The position numbers were made by a program, and so were the translations under genes. The notes under the pieces were generated by a model that ran no database searches, was not told where the DNA came from, and saw only the letters and a list, made by a program, of their open reading frames with translations. From positions 124,001 through 188,000 of the forward strand of contig JADKHE010000013.1 of assembly GCA_016721925.1 (NCBI GenBank): a stretch of 64,000 bases of DNA, given 5' to 3'. Positions 7,205 through 16,344 of this stretch are shown one piece after another. Position 1 is the first letter of the stretch. Every line of letters begins with the position of its first letter. This stretch comes from Candidatus Skiveiella danica (lineage in GTDB: Bacteria > Pseudomonadota > Gammaproteobacteria > Burkholderiales > Burkholderiaceae_C).

Positions 7205-9751
7205 TCAGCGACGGAATCCGCCACCGCCCCGGAACCCGCCTCCACCGAAGCCTCCGCCACCGAAACGGCCGCCAAAGCCACCGCCCCCACCGAAGCGGTC
7301 GCCGCCGAAGCCGCCACCGCCTCCAAAACCACCACCCCCGCGGTCCCCTCCGAACAGGCCACCGCCACCGAACAGACCGCCGGAGCGTGCAGCCGAGTCG
7401 CCCGCACTGCGCGCCTGCGACTCGCGGTCCGCCCAGGAGGTGTCGCCGGATGCCGAGCCCCATCCGCCGGACGAATGCTGCTGCCAGCCGCCGCTGCCAT
7501 CGTTGCGCATGACGTTGCCATTGCTGTCGGCGAACATGTTGTTGCTCGACGGGCGGCCGTTGGTCCAGGTGTTGGTCTCACCAGTGCGGGCGTTGTAGGT
7601 GGTGGTGGACGAGGCATGGGCTGCGCCCTGCGGGCCGGCGGTGGTGGCTGAGGTGCGGTCGATCGAGCTGCCGCCGGCACCGGTGTACGAGGCGCTGGAG
7701 CCATACGATCGCTGGCCGGTGTAGGTGTTGTAGTTGCCAGCCCGCGCCACGTTGCCGGAGCCGCCGTCCGGGCCGTTGACCGTGCGGTCGTAGCCGCGCG
7801 TGGCATTGCCGGTCCAGGCGTTGTACTGGCGGCCGGCGGCATAGCTGCCGGTGGTGCCGGTGCGCGCATTGGCATACACCCCGCTGGCCGTGCTGCCGGC
7901 CACGCCGCCGCCGGCGTACCAGGAGCGGGTGCCCGAGTAGGCGGTATTGCCCCAATGGCCGTAGACGTTGGCGCTGGCCGAGGCACAGCAACCGTAGCCG
8001 CCCCAGTAGCCCGGGTGGTAATAGGCGCCGCCCCAGTACGCGCCGCCCCAGCCCCAGAACGCCGCCGTGGCCAGCCCCGCCGCAAAGCCGAAGGTGAAGC
8101 CCACGTAGGGGTTGTAGACCGGCGCGGCCGCCAGGCCGTAGGTGTAGGGCGCGGGATACCAGACCGAGCCGATCCACGGGTTGTAGGTGTAGCCGGTGCC
8201 GTAGACGATGGTGCCGTCGCTCGACACCACCGTGCCCATGTAGCCTGGCGTGTAGCCGGTGTAGACATACTGGGGCGTGGCCTCGTAGATGCGCACATAG
8301 GTCACGTAGTAGATCGGCGACGAGGGCGGGATGGTGTAGATCGCATCCGGCACCGATGCGGCCACCGTCCAGGGCCCGGTGATGCCCGGCGCGGTGAACC
8401 AGACGCCGGCCTGCACCGCGTACATCTGGCCTCCGGGCACCTGGATCAGCGGGGCCGAAGCATTGGTCACGTAGGACAGCGCCGTGCCCGGCACGGGCGC
8501 CCATTGCGGCGCCCCGTCAAGCGCGGGCGTGAACGTCGGCCCGTTGACCCGCTTGACCGTGGCCGTCTGCGGGATGGAGTTCTCGATCACCGCCTCCTGG
8601 GCCTGCGGCGTGCCGGCCACGGTCGGCAGGACCACGGCGGCGCGCGAGCTGGGCGGAATGCGGGCAAAGTCGGCCGGCAGCGCATTGGCGGCCACATAGG
8701 TCCAGGGGCCGCCCAGTCCCGGCGCGGTGAACCAGCGCCCGGCCATCAGCACGTAGTAGCCGCTGTTGGCCGTGTTGACGAAGACATCCGAGGTGGTGTT
8801 GGCTGCCCAGAGCAGTTGCGTGCCGTTGATGGGCACGAAGTCCGGCTGGCCGTTGAAGATGATCAGTTCGCTGGGCACCTGGCTGATCATGATGGAAGGC
8901 ACGCCGTTGGCCAGCGAAGGCTTGGGCTTGGCGTCCGGACTGCCCTTGAGCATGTCCACCGCGCCCGTCTTGGCCACGCTTTGCGCCGTCGCCGCCAGGC
9001 CGGCCGGCAGTGTACTGGTCTGCAACCACGGCCCCTGCAGCGAAGCGGCGCTCAGCCAACCGTCATAGACAGGCAGGTAGAGCGCATTGCCAGGCCCGCC
9101 TTGCAGGATCAGCGCCTTGGTGTTGATGATGCGCTGGAAGCCGCTGTTGCCGACCGGCTTGAACACCGGGGTGCCATCGATCGGCACCAGGATCGCGGGG
9201 GAATTGCTCACCAGCACCTGCGGCGGGCTGTTCTGCACCGCCACCGTCCGCGGCTGGATGCCATTGAGCGCCAGCGACGCCTTCAGCCGGTCCAGCGAGA
9301 TGGTGCGCACCGTGCTGGCCACCGAGGCCTGCAGATCGGCCGAGAGGGACGCGCCCTTGTCAGGCAAGGTGGGGAACAGGCTGCTGTTGATCTGCAGGTT
9401 CTCGAACACCACGCTGCGGTTGATCCGGTCCACCTGGGTGCGCGCGGTGGCAAACATTACGCCGAAGGTCTCCTGCTTGCCGCCCTTGGGCATGAAAGCC
9501 AGCGCCGAGCGGAACGTGATCTGGTTGCCCTGCCACTGGCTGACCTGCGGCTGGTACATCAGCACCGTGCCGCTGGCCAGGTTCACCTGGCGCGGCCAGG
9601 GATCTGCCGGCAGGGGTGTGGCGTCAGACGGCGCCGGCGTCGCGGCCGTGGCCGGATTGGGGGCGGGGTTCTGGGTCTGCGATTGTGCAGTAATGGCAGC
9701 CAGTGCTGCAGCCAGGACCGCCAGTTGGAAGGGATGGCGCAAAGGAGTCAT
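7205..9751 (-). CDS. large secreted glycine-rich protein with repeated W-GPW units
   Basis: An 848-residue exported protein (signal peptide MTPLRHPFQLAVLAAALAAI). After a Pro/Ala-rich linker comes a folded region, then at least three related modules ending in a Gly-Pro-Trp signature: DGWLSAASLQGPWLQTS, AGRWFTAPGLGGPWTYVA and AGVWFTAPGITGPWTVAAS. A Tyr/Trp/Gly-rich segment follows (GWGGAYWGGAYYHPGYWGG), then a Ser/Thr/Asn/Gly-rich tract, and finally about 70 residues of almost pure Gly/Phe/Arg repeats. Burkholderiales homologues are often labelled carbohydrate-binding family V/XII-like; that label is from memory and functionally unproven. A role at the cell surface or in the matrix is inference. 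A long open frame on the opposite strand is a composition artefact. Confidence 0.8.
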   Translation of the reverse strand: MTPLRHPFQLAVLAAALAAITAQSQTQNPAPNPATAATPAPSDATPLPADPWPRQVNLASGTVLMYQPQVSQWQGNQITFRSALAFMPKGGKQETFGVMFATARTQVDRINRSVVFENLQINSSLFPTLPDKGASLSADLQASVASTVRTISLDRLKASLALNGIQPRTVAVQNSPPQVLVSNSPAILVPIDGTPVFKPVGNSGFQRIINTKALILQGGPGNALYLPVYDGWLSAASLQGPWLQTSTLPAGLAATAQSVAKTGAVDMLKGSPDAKPKPSLANGVPSIMISQVPSELIIFNGQPDFVPINGTQLLWAANTTSDVFVNTANSGYYVLMAGRWFTAPGLGGPWTYVAANALPADFARIPPSSRAAVVLPTVAGTPQAQEAVIENSIPQTATVKRVNGPTFTPALDGAPQWAPVPGTALSYVTNASAPLIQVPGGQMYAVQAGVWFTAPGITGPWTVAASVPDAIYTIPPSSPIYYVTYVRIYEATPQYVYTGYTPGYMGTVVSSDGTIVYGTGYTYNPWIGSVWYPAPYTYGLAAAPVYNPYVGFTFGFAAGLATAAFWGWGGAYWGGAYYHPGYWGGYGCCASASANVYGHWGNTAYSGTRSWYAGGGVAGSTASGVYANARTGTTGSYAAGRQYNAWTGNATRGYDRTVNGPDGGSGNVARAGNYNTYTGQRSYGSSASYTGAGGSSIDRTSATTAGPQGAAHASSTTTYNARTGETNTWTNGRPSSNNMFADSNGNVMRNDGSGGWQQHSSGGWGSASGDTSWADRESQARSAGDSAARSGGLFGGGGLFGGDRGGGGFGGGGGFGGDRFGGGGGFGGRFGGGGFGGGGFRGGGGFRR

Positions 9752-9842
9752 GACGAGGTTCCCTGATGAAGCGAAAAATGACGCAAAGATTCTTGCACAG
9801 TCACCTGCGCGCGAAAACCGCCTGGATCAAGCAAGTCGCACC

Positions 9843-10808
9843 CTACCCGCCCCAGCCCGGCACCTGCTGAAACACCCAGAGCAGCGCGCTGATGCTGAAG
9901 AAGGAAGCCGCCGTCGTGCCCAGCAGGGCGGCCGCGGCCAGGCCGTCGTGGCCATGCTTCTGCGCCAGGATGGGGTAGATTCCGAACATCGGGCTGGCGG
10001 CCGTCAGCACCACGCCGATGCGCAGCTTCGGGTCCATCGGCACCATGCCCGCGGCCTCGCAGAGCAGCAGGGCGCCCAGCATGGCCGCCGGGTGCACCAG
10101 CAGCTTGCCGATGGCGATCTGCGCCACCGGCCGGCTCAGGCCCGCGATGTGCAGGCCGGCCAGCGAGCCACCGATCACAAACAGCGACAGTGCCGCGCTG
10201 GCCTGCGCGAACATCGTCACGGTGCGCGCCAGCGGCGAGGGCATCTGCCACTGCAGCGCCGACACCACAAAGCCCGCCAGCAGGCCCAGCACCATGGGGT
10301 TGCGCGCCAGGTTCAGCAGCGACTGGCGCAGCACGGTGTGCCAGCGTCCGCCACTGCCCGTGCTGCTTTCGGCCAGGGCCAGCAGCAGCGGAATCAGCAA
10401 CAGGTTCTCCACGATCATGTTCAGGCCCAGCATCACGCCGGCCACCGGCCCGATCACCAGCAGCGCGATCGGAAAGCCGACAAAGCCGCTGTTCGGGCAC
10501 GACATGCCCATGGCCCAGAACACGGCGGTGGTGCGGTGTTGCCCGGCGACCCGCCGGGCCCACAGCAGGCCCAGCCCCATGGCCGCCAGCGAACCCAGCG
10601 CGTAGATAAGCAGGTAGCGCCCGTTCAGGATGTCGGCCAGCTTGCGCTGCGCCAGCGCGTTGAACAGCAGCGCCGGCAGCGCCAGGTTGATGACGAACTG
10701 GCCCAGTACGCGCATGTCGGCGCGGGCGAACAGGCCGCGGCGGGTGAGGAAATAGCCCAGCGCGATGGTGAGGTAGATGGGGCCGGTGATGGCCAGGATG
10801 TCGAGCAT
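9843..10808 (-). CDS. AEC-family transporter (auxin efflux carrier type)
   Basis: A 321-residue integral membrane protein with about ten hydrophobic helices in two groups of five around a polar loop. It opens LDILAITGPIYLTIALGYFLTRRG and has the conserved MSCPNSGFVGFPIALLV in helix 4, both typical of the auxin-efflux-carrier/malonate transporter family. Such proteins move small organic anions; the substrate here is unknown. It is 66 bases downstream of the DUF1932 dehydrogenase on the same strand, so it may be the last gene of the demethylase operon and export or import one of its products. Confidence 0.85.
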   Translation of the reverse strand: MLDILAITGPIYLTIALGYFLTRRGLFARADMRVLGQFVINLALPALLFNALAQRKLADILNGRYLLIYALGSLAAMGLGLLWARRVAGQHRTTAVFWAMGMSCPNSGFVGFPIALLVIGPVAGVMLGLNMIVENLLLIPLLLALAESSTGSGGRWHTVLRQSLLNLARNPMVLGLLAGFVVSALQWQMPSPLARTVTMFAQASAALSLFVIGGSLAGLHIAGLSRPVAQIAIGKLLVHPAAMLGALLLCEAAGMVPMDPKLRIGVVLTAASPMFGIYPILAQKHGHDGLAAAALLGTTAASFFSISALLWVFQQVPGWGG

Positions 10809-10874
10809 GTCGTGAAAAAGTTGACTGGCCGGCGCGGCGCCGGATGCGGACCGGGAATCAGGGGGTGAAGCTTC

Positions 10875-11774
10875 TCACGGTTTGCGCGCCGCCAGCAACG
10901 CATCGGCATAGGCCTGCCAGGGCGCGCCCTTGGGCACGCCGGCCAACACACCCGCCTTGGCCTCGTCGGCCACCCACTGCTGCTTCTCTGCAATGGCGGC
11001 GGCCATGAAGGGCTGAAAGCCGGCTTCCCGCACCGTGTGGGCCGATTCGCGCATTTCTTCCGCACGGCGCTGGCCATGCTGCGCCACGCGGCTGAAAAAA
11101 TAGGCGCCTTGCGCGCTCCAGTCGATGCCGGGGAAGGTCTCCTGCAGCGTGGGCAGCACATGGTCTTCCACGCCATAAGCCCGCGCGGTGCTGTAGCTTT
11201 CGATGACCAGAGCTTCCAGTCCCTTGATCATCACGCTGCGGCACATCTTGATGGCGCTGGCCACGCCAATCCGGTCGCTGACGACTTTCGCGTCCATGCC
11301 CCAGCCGGTCAGCGCCCGCGCGAGCGCGGTTGCGCGGACACCGCCCAGCAGCATCGGCACCCGGATGCCATAGGGCGGCACCGAGGTCATGACGCCGGCC
11401 TCCACGTAGTGGCCGCCGGCGGCTTCGATCAAGGTGGCAGCCTGCTGCTTGGTGCCCGGTGAGGCCGAGTTCAGGTCCAGGAAGATCGTGCCGGGGCGGA
11501 TGAAGGCCGCCGCCTCCTGCGCCACCGCCAGCGTGGCGGACGCGGTGACGGCCGAGAGAATCAGTTCGCTGTCTTCGCACAGGGCCTGCATGCACGAACG
11601 CGCATCGATGCCGGCCTGCGCGGCGTGCGCCCGCTCCGTCGCCTGCGTCTCGGCCTGGGCAAACTTGAGATCCCAGGCGCCAACGCCGGTGACGCCCAGC
11701 TGTTTCAGCAGTCCGGCGCAGAAAATCTTGCCGACTTCGCCATAGCCGATCAGGCCAATGTGTTCGAGTTTCAT
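10875..11774 (-). CDS. NAD(P)-dependent oxidoreductase, 6-phosphogluconate-dehydrogenase-like with DUF1932
   Basis: 299 residues. A Rossmann nucleotide-binding fold opens the protein (HIGLIGYGEVGKIF). The C-terminal all-helical part resembles the DUF1932 domain, with IKMCRSVMIKGLEALVIE as a conserved helix. Family members are beta-hydroxyacid-dehydrogenase relatives that oxidise or reduce hydroxy/keto acids with NAD(P). It lies 26 bases downstream of a Bug gene in the same run as a Rieske oxygenase, so it probably acts on an intermediate of that pathway. The substrate is unknown. Confidence 0.85.
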   Translation of the reverse strand: MKLEHIGLIGYGEVGKIFCAGLLKQLGVTGVGAWDLKFAQAETQATERAHAAQAGIDARSCMQALCEDSELILSAVTASATLAVAQEAAAFIRPGTIFLDLNSASPGTKQQAATLIEAAGGHYVEAGVMTSVPPYGIRVPMLLGGVRATALARALTGWGMDAKVVSDRIGVASAIKMCRSVMIKGLEALVIESYSTARAYGVEDHVLPTLQETFPGIDWSAQGAYFFSRVAQHGQRRAEEMRESAHTVREAGFQPFMAAAIAEKQQWVADEAKAGVLAGVPKGAPWQAYADALLAARKP

Positions 11775-11800
11775 GGCGTTTTCCTGTCAAGAATGCATCG

Positions 11801-12781
11801 CTACTGGCGCTGTATCTTCGCACGCACGATCACCTCACCCCAGCGCCGGATATCGTTGTTCAACAGGGCTGCCGCCTGCTCCGGCGTGCCGGGGTGCGGG
11901 TCGAGGTTCAGGTCCTCAAGGCGCTTGCTGACGGCCGGATCGTTCAACGCGGCAACCACCTCCCTGTTCAGCCGTGCGACCACGTCTTTCGGCGTGCCCG
12001 CCGGAACGGCCAGGCCGTTCCAGGAGGCGGCCGCGAACCCGCTCACCCCGGCCTCTTTCGCCGTCGGCACCTCGGGCAGCACGCGCGAGCGTTTGTCGCC
12101 GGTGATGGCCAGCGGAACCAGCGTTTTCGCCCGGATCTGCGCCAGCAAGGGGCCCAGGATGTCGAGCCCGGCGTCGATCTGGCCGCCGCGCAGGGCGTTG
12201 ATCACCGCGGGGGTGCCATTGAACGGCACGATCTGCACGTCGATGCCGGCTGCCGCCTTGAACAGTTCGGCGGCCAGGTGCTGCGTGGTGCCGATGTTGG
12301 GCGTGCCGATGGTGAGCTTGCCGGGATTGGCCTTCGCATAGGTGACCCATTCGCCCAGCGTCCTGAAACGTCCGCCCTCGGGGCCGACGATGACGAGGTC
12401 GAACGTTGCCAGCGGTGCAACCGGGATGAAGTCCCTGGCCGTATCGAACGGCAGCGCCTTGAACAGCGCCGCGCTGACCGCCGTGCCGCTGGAAATCAGC
12501 AGCAACGTGTGGCCATCCGGCGCGGCCCGGGCCACCAGTTCGCCGGCCACGACGCCACCCGCGCCGGGTTTGTTGTCCACCACCACCGGCTGGCCGAGGT
12601 TCTCGCTGATCCTCTGGCCCACGGTGCGGGCCGTCAGGTCGGCCGCGCCCCCGGCGGCATTGGGAACGACCAGGCGGATCGGCCTGGAGGGAAAGGCCGC
12701 CTGGGCCGCAGCCGGCAGTGGCACGCAGCAGGCTGCGCTCCACGCCAGGCTGTACAGGATGACGTGACGGCGCAACAACAT
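11801..12781 (-). CDS. Bug/TctC-family periplasmic solute-binding protein
   Basis: 326 residues from the ATG at 12781, which is preceded by GAAAGTGAACCC and followed by a signal peptide (HVILYSLAWSAACCVPLPAA). A longer frame upstream is unlikely because it runs into the reductase gene. The hallmarks are FPSRPIRLVVPNAAGGAADL, VDNKPGAGG and the C-terminal PGTPEQAAALLNND. It sits 29 bases behind the ferredoxin-type reductase. This is an odd arrangement, because the same operon already carries a Liv-type binding protein, so the operon encodes two extracytoplasmic receptors of different families. No TctAB genes are present locally. Confidence 0.9.
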   Translation of the reverse strand: MLLRRHVILYSLAWSAACCVPLPAAAQAAFPSRPIRLVVPNAAGGAADLTARTVGQRISENLGQPVVVDNKPGAGGVVAGELVARAAPDGHTLLLISSGTAVSAALFKALPFDTARDFIPVAPLATFDLVIVGPEGGRFRTLGEWVTYAKANPGKLTIGTPNIGTTQHLAAELFKAAAGIDVQIVPFNGTPAVINALRGGQIDAGLDILGPLLAQIRAKTLVPLAITGDKRSRVLPEVPTAKEAGVSGFAAASWNGLAVPAGTPKDVVARLNREVVAALNDPAVSKRLEDLNLDPHPGTPEQAAALLNNDIRRWGEVIVRAKIQRQ

Positions 12782-12810
12782 GGGTTCACTTTCGCACGGC
12801 CGCAGCCGCG

Positions 12811-13779
12811 TCAGAGATCGAGCACCAGCCGCGGCGTTCTGGCGCGCGAGCAACAGGGCAGGAACTGGTCGTTGGCGGCCTGCTCCTCGGGTGTTAGGTA
12901 AAGGTCCCGGTGGTCCGGCGTGCCTTCGATCACGCGGGTCAGGCAGGTGCCGCAGACCCCCTGCTCGCAGGAAAACGGCACGTCGACGCCGGCTTCGGCC
13001 AGGGCCGAAATCACCGTCTTGCCAGCGGGCACGCGCACGATCCTGCCGGAGCTCGCGAGTTGCACATCGAAGGCCACATCGGCACCAGATGCCGCCACCT
13101 CGCCGGCGAAGTACTCCGTGTGCAATCGGGCTTCGGGCCAGCTGCTGGCCCGCGCGGCTTTCAGCACCGCGTCCATGAAGCCTTTCGGCCCGCAGACGTA
13201 CAGGTGCACCCCGCTGGCAGGCGCAGCAAGCAGCGCCTCGATGTCGAGCTTCTGCCCGGCGTTGCCATCGTCAAAGTGGAAGTGCACCCGGGACGCGAAG
13301 GCGGCGTCGGCGATGCGCTGGCGGAACGCCGTGCGCTCCGGCGCGCGTGTGCAGTAGTGCATCTCGAACTCGGCACCGGTATTGGCGAGACGCTCGGCCA
13401 TGCACAGGATCGGCGTTACGCCGATGCCCCCGGCCAGCAACAGGTGGCGACGCGCGTCATGGGCGAGCGGAAAGTGGTTCTTCGGGAGGCTGATCTGCAG
13501 CAACTGACCCTCCACGACCTCCTCGTGCATCGCCCGGGAGCCGCCACGCGACGCCGGATCGCGCAGCACGGCGATCACATAACGGTGGCTCTCCGTCGGG
13601 TCATTGCACAGGGAGTAGGGACGCGTGAGCCCGCCCGGCAGCTGCACATCCACGTGCGAGCCCGCCGAGAACGCGGGCAAGGGGCTTGCGTCGGCAGAGA
13701 CCAGTTCGAAGGTGCAGATGTCCACCGCTTCGACATGCTTGCGCGCCACACGGACCGACAGAGTTGATGCCTTGCTCAT
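12811..13779 (-). CDS. phthalate-dioxygenase-reductase / VanB-type oxidoreductase
   Basis: 322 residues. This is the electron-transfer partner of a Rieske oxygenase: NAD(P)H to FMN to [2Fe-2S]. The flavin-binding part has LTRPYSLCND, the NAD-binding part has LLAGGIGVTPILCMAERL, and the plant-ferredoxin domain at the C terminus has CEQGVCGTCLTRV with a fourth Cys in FLPCCSRA. This domain order (flavin, NAD, ferredoxin) is that of VanB and phthalate dioxygenase reductase. It starts nine bases after the stop of the oxygenase gene, so the two surely form one enzyme system. Confidence 0.92.
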   Translation of the reverse strand: MSKASTLSVRVARKHVEAVDICTFELVSADASPLPAFSAGSHVDVQLPGGLTRPYSLCNDPTESHRYVIAVLRDPASRGGSRAMHEEVVEGQLLQISLPKNHFPLAHDARRHLLLAGGIGVTPILCMAERLANTGAEFEMHYCTRAPERTAFRQRIADAAFASRVHFHFDDGNAGQKLDIEALLAAPASGVHLYVCGPKGFMDAVLKAARASSWPEARLHTEYFAGEVAASGADVAFDVQLASSGRIVRVPAGKTVISALAEAGVDVPFSCEQGVCGTCLTRVIEGTPDHRDLYLTPEEQAANDQFLPCCSRARTPRLVLDL

Positions 13780-13788
13780 GGGCCTGCC

Positions 13789-14838
13789 TCACGCCGCCGG
13801 CACGGCGCTGGCCGAGCGCTCCGCAGCCACCAGGCGATCGAGGATCTTGCGCGACTGCACGCCGCCGGTATCGATGTTGAGCATCAACAAAGCACGCTCC
13901 GGGTACGCCAGCAGGTTCTTCTGCTGCAGCTCCAGCATCTGCAGGTCTTCGCTGAAGATCTTTCCCTGCCCCTCCCGGATGCTGGCGGTCAGCGCCTTGT
14001 CGGTGGGGTTGAACTTGCGCGCCATGCCCCAGAAATAATGGATCGAGGTCTCGGTCTCCGGCGTGATGAAGTCCACCACGACGCTGTAGGCCTTCTTGTC
14101 GTTCGGCGCGTCATAGCCGCCGTGACCCTGAAGCGCCACGCCGACCTCGATCATCACCTGGCTAGGCGGGGTGAAACGGCAGATCTGCCAGCGATCCACG
14201 GGCACATCGTCGGGCAGGCTGTTGGCACGCAGGCCCATCTTCCAGAACGGCGGCGGCAGGATCCCGCTCATGAAACGGCTGGTGGTCACGGTGTTGCCGT
14301 CCACCGTGGTCTTGCAGGGGGTTTCGTCGATTTCCTTCTGGCCGATGCTGGTGGCATGGACGTAGGTTTCATGCGTCAGGTCCATCAGGTTGTCGATCAT
14401 CAGCCGGTAATCGCACTGGATGTGAAACAGGCCGCCGCCAAAAGCCCAGGCGGGGTTGTCGTACCACTCCATGTGCGGGATGTCGTCGGCGTTCGCCAGG
14501 GTCGTGTCACCGGGCCAGACCCAGATGAACCCATAGCGTTCCTCGACCGGGAAGCTCTTGATCGGGGGAAAGCCGCGCACGCGTTGGCCGGGCATGGAGA
14601 CCGTCTTGCCGTCGCAGCCCATGGCCAGACCGTGGTAGCCGCAGACCAGCTTGCCCTCCTGCACATAACCCAGGGAGAGCGGCGCGCCCCGGTGCGGACA
14701 GAAATCCTCGACGGCCGCCACCTTGTTGGCTTCGCCGCGGTAGAAGGCGATGCGCTCGCCGCAGATGGTGCGGCCCAGCGGCTTCTCGTCGATCTCGTGG
14801 GGGGTACAGGCGACGTACCAGGCATTCTTCGGAAACAT
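13789..14838 (-). CDS. Rieske aromatic-ring-hydroxylating / O-demethylase oxygenase alpha subunit, VanA-like
   Basis: 349 residues from the ATG at 14838, chosen because an AAAGGA ribosome site lies just upstream; an in-frame TTG at 14856 is less likely. The Rieske [2Fe-2S] ligands are in CPHRGAPLSLG and CGYHGLAM. The mononuclear-iron motif is NLMDLTHETYVHATSIG (H-x4-H). The fold and length resemble vanillate O-demethylase oxygenase, and FPKNAWYVACTPHEI is a typical opening. Known relatives remove O- or N-methyl groups oxidatively, releasing formaldehyde, or hydroxylate aromatic rings. The substrate here is not identifiable from sequence. It follows livF by 14 bases, tying the enzyme to a dedicated importer. 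Confidence 0.9.
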   Translation of the reverse strand: MFPKNAWYVACTPHEIDEKPLGRTICGERIAFYRGEANKVAAVEDFCPHRGAPLSLGYVQEGKLVCGYHGLAMGCDGKTVSMPGQRVRGFPPIKSFPVEERYGFIWVWPGDTTLANADDIPHMEWYDNPAWAFGGGLFHIQCDYRLMIDNLMDLTHETYVHATSIGQKEIDETPCKTTVDGNTVTTSRFMSGILPPPFWKMGLRANSLPDDVPVDRWQICRFTPPSQVMIEVGVALQGHGGYDAPNDKKAYSVVVDFITPETETSIHYFWGMARKFNPTDKALTASIREGQGKIFSEDLQMLELQQKNLLAYPERALLMLNIDTGGVQSRKILDRLVAAERSASAVPAA

Positions 14839-14852
14839 GATCGTCCTTTGGT

Positions 14853-15587
14853 TCAAGGGTGGGCCCGGGAAACGCCGAGCAGGCGGTCGAGCAATTCAGG
14901 TTGTTCGAGCAAGGGTGCCGCCGCGCCGCGGTGCACCACATTGCCGTGATCGAGCACCACGGCGCGGTGGCTGATGGCCAGGATGGCCTGCGGGTGTTGC
15001 TCCACGATGATGGCCGACAGGCCTTCGTCGCGCGTGATGCGCGCAATGGCGCGCAGCAGTTCCTCGACGATGATGGGCGCCAGGCCTTCGAGCGGCTCGT
15101 CCAGCAGCAACAGCCGCGGGTTGAGCACGAGCGCTCGGCCCACAGCCAGCATCTGCTGCTCGCCCCCGGACAGCTGGGTGCCCAGGTTGGTCTTGCGCTC
15201 GGCCAGGCGCGGGAACATCTCGTAGACGCGTTCGGGTGTCCACGGGCGCGACGCATGGCCCGCGCGAATGGGCCGCGCGACGGCGGTCAGGTTCTCATGC
15301 ACCGTGAGCGACTTGAAGATGTTGCGCTCCTGCGGCACCCAGCCGATGCCCGCAGCCGCGCGTTCGTGCGATGCCAGCCGGTTCAGCATCACGCCGCCGA
15401 GTAGGATGCTGCCTCCGTGTTGCCGCGTGGCGCCCGCCAGGGTGTCCATCAAGGTGGTCTTGCCCGTGCCGTTGCGGCCCAGCAGCGCCAGGGTCTCGCC
15501 CTCGGCCAGCGAGAAACTCACGTCCTGCAGAACCACGGCTTCGCCATAGCCGGCGCTCAGGGCCTCAACCTGCAGCAGATCAGACAT
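14853..15587 (-). CDS. livF: branched-chain-amino-acid-type ABC transporter ATPase LivF
   Basis: 244 residues. Walker A is GRNGTGKTT, the signature is LSGGEQQ, Walker B is LLLLDEPLEGL, and the switch His is in IIVEQHPQAI. This is the second ATPase of a HAAT/Liv importer. It overlaps livG by eight bases. Given the neighbouring oxygenase, the imported substrate is more likely an aromatic or methylated acid than an amino acid; that is inference. Confidence 0.93.
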   Translation of the reverse strand: MSDLLQVEALSAGYGEAVVLQDVSFSLAEGETLALLGRNGTGKTTLMDTLAGATRQHGGSILLGGVMLNRLASHERAAAGIGWVPQERNIFKSLTVHENLTAVARPIRAGHASRPWTPERVYEMFPRLAERKTNLGTQLSGGEQQMLAVGRALVLNPRLLLLDEPLEGLAPIIVEELLRAIARITRDEGLSAIIVEQHPQAILAISHRAVVLDHGNVVHRGAAAPLLEQPELLDRLLGVSRAHP

Positions 15588-16344
15588 GGCTCGCCGCCTC
15601 CCCGTGCCCGAGATAGACCGCCTTGACCTGGGGATCGTCGGCGATCTCCTCCGGCGTGCCCTCGGTCAGCACCGCGCCGTTCACCAGCACCGTGATGCGC
15701 CGGGCAAAGTCGAACACCAGGTCCATGTCGTGCTCGATCAGCAGCACCGAGACATCTTCCGGCAAGGCCGCAACGGTGTGCAGCAGCTCCTCCCGTTCGC
15801 CAGCGGGAACACCGGCCACCGGCTCGTCGAGCAGCAGCACGCGCGGCTCGCAGGCCAGGGCGATGCCGATCTCCAGCAGCCGGCGCTTGCCATAGGCCAG
15901 GTGCTCGGTTCGCTGGTGCATCACGTCCGTGAGATGAAACTGCTCCAGCAGCTGGGCGCAGCGTTCGGCCACGGCCCGGTCCTGTCCCAGCGCCTGCCAC
16001 CAGCGGGCGCCGGCTCCGCGGTGCTGGGACACCACCATGGCCAGCGTCTCCAAGGGCGTCATGCCATTGAAAAGCTGGTTGATCTGAAACGTCCGCACGA
16101 GGCCGCGGCGCACGCGCTGATGCGGCGCCAGCCGTGTGACGTCCTGCCCCTCCAGCGTGATACGGCCCTCGGTGGGATCCAGCACGCCCGTCATCAGGTT
16201 GATCAAGGTGGTCTTGCCGGCGCCGTTGGGACCGATCAGCGCGTGACGCGCACCCCGCGTGACATTCAGACTGACATGGTCGGTGGCGGTGATGCCGCCG
16301 AAACGCTTGACCAGGCGCTCGGTCTTCAGGACGATGTCGTTCAC
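15580..16344 (-). CDS. livG: branched-chain-amino-acid-type ABC transporter ATPase LivG
   Basis: 254 residues. Walker A is GPNGAGKTT. The LivG-type signature region is LAYGKRRLLEIGIAL, and Walker B is LLLDEPVAGVPAGE. The switch region LLIEHDMDLVFDFA and the C-terminal GTPEEIADDPQVKAVYLG are diagnostic of LivG and distinguish it from LivF. Its start overlaps the livM stop by four bases. Confidence 0.93.
   Translation of the reverse strand: MNDIVLKTERLVKRFGGITATDHVSLNVTRGARHALIGPNGAGKTTLINLMTGVLDPTEGRITLEGQDVTRLAPHQRVRRGLVRTFQINQLFNGMTPLETLAMVVSQHRGAGARWWQALGQDRAVAERCAQLLEQFHLTDVMHQRTEHLAYGKRRLLEIGIALACEPRVLLLDEPVAGVPAGEREELLHTVAALPEDVSVLLIEHDMDLVFDFARRITVLVNGAVLTEGTPEEIADDPQVKAVYLGHGEAASHV

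Noticed and set aside
7955..9766. A ~600-codon plus-strand frame opposite the glycine-rich protein gene
   Set aside because: Arg/Gly/His-rich composition typical of an antisense shadow; the minus strand has the signal peptide and module repeats.
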